A stretch of 64,000 bases of DNA from assembly GCA_903855985.1 (NCBI GenBank), contig CAIOAO010000011.1, forward strand, positions 1 to 64,000, in the 5' to 3' direction. This DNA is from an uncultured Opitutia bacterium. Its GTDB lineage: Bacteria > Verrucomicrobiota > Verrucomicrobiia > Opitutales > Opitutaceae. The notes under the pieces are model-generated. The model was not told where the DNA came from. It saw only the letters and a program-made list of their open reading frames with translations, and made no database searches. Within the stretch, counting starts at the first letter, position 1. Each line of letters begins with the position of its first letter. The position numbers and the translations under genes are program-made. Of the stretch, positions 62,876 to 64,000 are shown one piece after another.

Positions 62876-64000
62876 TCAGCACAGTTGATACTCGGGGGAC
62901 TGAAGCAGCGTAACAGTGGCGCGGCGGAGGCGGCGCAGTTTTGGGGGACCATCGGCGTGATCCACGGCGAGGAACTTTCGCACGCTGTCACGAAACGGCG
63001 GGGCGGCGGGAAGGGCGAGAAAATTGGCCAGTAGGTGGTCGGTCGCGGCGGCGGCATCGAGTGCGGCGAGCGGGGCGAGGAGGACGTCGGAGGCGGTGAA
63101 GTTGCTCGTGCCGTTGGCGCGCGCGGCGACGAGCTCAATCTGTTCGTCGGCGTTGAGATTGTCCTCCTTGATGGGGGAGAACAGCGATTCCACGAGTTGG
63201 CGGCGCACGCCGAGCGTGGCGGAGTTGATCCAGTTGCGGCCGCCGACCCAGCCGCGGACATTGGGGGGATTGAAGAGCATCTGGCCCATCTGGCGGAGCG
63301 GGTTCAGGACCGAGCGCGGCAGCGGTGCGACGCTCAGGTCGAGGTCCTGCACGAGCCCGAGGTAGAACTGCACGGGGCTCTTGATGAAGTCGCCGCGAAA
63401 CTCCCTGGCGTAGAAGAGGCGGCTGCCGAAGAAACGCAGGGCGAGGACGCGCAGGTCGTAGTCCCGGGCGCGCCACCAGGCACCGAGTTCCTGGAGGTAC
63501 CCGGGCGGCAGGGGGGTGTCGGAGAGGTAGAATTTCACCATCTCATGCGGCAGGAAGGCGCCGGCGGCCGGCTGCCGGAAGGCAAGATCGATCACGTCAT
63601 CGCCGGTGAAGTGGCCGCTCTGGCCGAAGATCGTCTTCGACGAGGCGTCGTGCTGGCCGGGGACGAAGCGGAACACCCCGAATTGCTGCCGGTAGCCGGT
63701 GAAGGCGCGGGCGGACTCCTTGATGTCCTGTTCGGAATAGTTGCCCTCGCCGAGGAGAAACAGCTCGAAGAGTTCGCGGGCGAAATTCTCGTTGGGGTCG
63801 CCGCGCTTGCTCTGGTTCAGGTCGAGGTAGCTGATCATCGCGGGGGAGCGCGAGACGGCCTTCGCGAGCACGGGCGCGGGCCCGAAGCCGTGACGGGTGA
63901 GCAGGTCGAAGTGGTTCCAGATCAGCGCGGCGTTTTTGACCTTCTCGACGGCGACAACGTAGACATCGCTGAGAAAGAGCACCCACTTGGCGCACGCGGC
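62876..64000 (-). CDS. DUF1800 domain protein, N-terminus off window
   Basis: The frame is open to the window edge (375 codons shown). Recognisable DUF1800 blocks are SYLDLNQSKRGDPNENFARE then LFELFLLGEGNYSEQDIKES and ARAFTGYRQQ, GHFTGDDVIDL, and MGQMLFNPPNVRGWVGGRNW followed by INSAT. The usual N-terminal signal peptide and first DUF1800 third lie outside. Function unknown; the family pairs with DUF1501 in Planctomycetes, Verrucomicrobia and some proteobacteria and may act on surface polysaccharides or exported substrates. It is upstream of the DUF1501 gene on the same strand. Confidence 0.9.
   Translation of the reverse strand, partial: AACAKWVLFLSDVYVVAVEKVKNAALIWNHFDLLTRHGFGPAPVLAKAVSRSPAMISYLDLNQSKRGDPNENFARELFELFLLGEGNYSEQDIKESARAFTGYRQQFGVFRFVPGQHDASSKTIFGQSGHFTGDDVIDLAFRQPAAGAFLPHEMVKFYLSDTPLPPGYLQELGAWWRARDYDLRVLALRFFGSRLFYAREFRGDFIKSPVQFYLGLVQDLDLSVAPLPRSVLNPLRQMGQMLFNPPNVRGWVGGRNWINSATLGVRRQLVESLFSPIKEDNLNADEQIELVAARANGTSNFTASDVLLAPLAALDAAAATDHLLANFLALPAAPPFRDSVRKFLAVDHADGPPKLRRLRRATVTLLQSPEYQLC

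Overview
The window is a GC-rich, gene-dense chromosomal stretch that looks like a Verrucomicrobiota genome, most likely Opitutaceae or a close relative. The evidence is a 51-residue 'small basic protein' of a Verrucomicrobia/Chlamydiae-restricted family (47372-47527), a single-polypeptide tandem UvrA with four ABC modules (35909-41659), a DUF1501/DUF1800 pair at the right edge, and Gram-negative envelope genes (lipid A acyltransferase, two heptosyltransferases, LspA, DD-carboxypeptidase). It is mostly housekeeping DNA. I see no prophage, insertion sequence, CRISPR array or rRNA, and no gap above about 200 bases without a gene.

Layout. 1-1643 (minus): a GAF-MshEN-GspE/PilB type pilus ATPase whose frame is cut by one amber codon. 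1738-4757 (plus): YraN, then zwf and an OpcA-like partner. 4847-8756 (minus): an SGNH hydrolase, a phospholipase D/cardiolipin synthase and tyrS. 8958-16668 (plus): Bcp-type peroxiredoxin, aconitase, a STAS protein followed by a GAF-SpoIIE phosphatase (partner-switching pair), trpB and yicC. 16785-25802 (minus): dacA-like, hemF, hemE, hemG/Y, ileS, a degenerate DksA and lspA, closely spaced. 25917-34882: CbpA-type DnaJ, a lone cyclic-nucleotide-binding domain, prfC, an FAD monooxygenase, an RlmI-type methyltransferase, a secreted coiled-coil protein, eno with a clear terminator, and a divergent ankyrin-repeat protein. 34998-35849: two REC-only regulators. 35909-44241 (minus): tandem uvrA, lexA with a two-copy palindromic operator, a DeoR-type regulator and a GT4 glycosyltransferase.

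44289-52600: a YvlD-like membrane protein, lpdA, a tRNA-Arg(CCG), dedA, the small basic protein, cutA, rpoZ, smpB, thrB, a third REC-only regulator, trmL and oppDF ATPases. 52652-61578: an LpxL-WaaF fusion divergent from a second heptosyltransferase, then serS, tilS, ftsH and a UDP-glucose dehydrogenase. 61608-64000 (minus): DUF1501 and DUF1800.

The most unusual structure is not a gene. Short 7-bp-period tandem repeats are embedded in frame, at apparently non-conserved loops, in four otherwise conserved genes: hemF and uvrA (same unit, GATTTTC), the RlmI-like methyltransferase, and the LpxL-WaaF fusion. Related 8-9-bp-period repeats and compound hairpins lie between genes. Other points for a second look are the amber codon inside the pilus ATPase, the LexA operator, the C-T-S-A zinc-site loss in DksA, the fusion proteins and the ankyrin variant. 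No obviously new multi-gene system is visible; the candidate for something undescribed is the repeat family and its insertion into essential genes.
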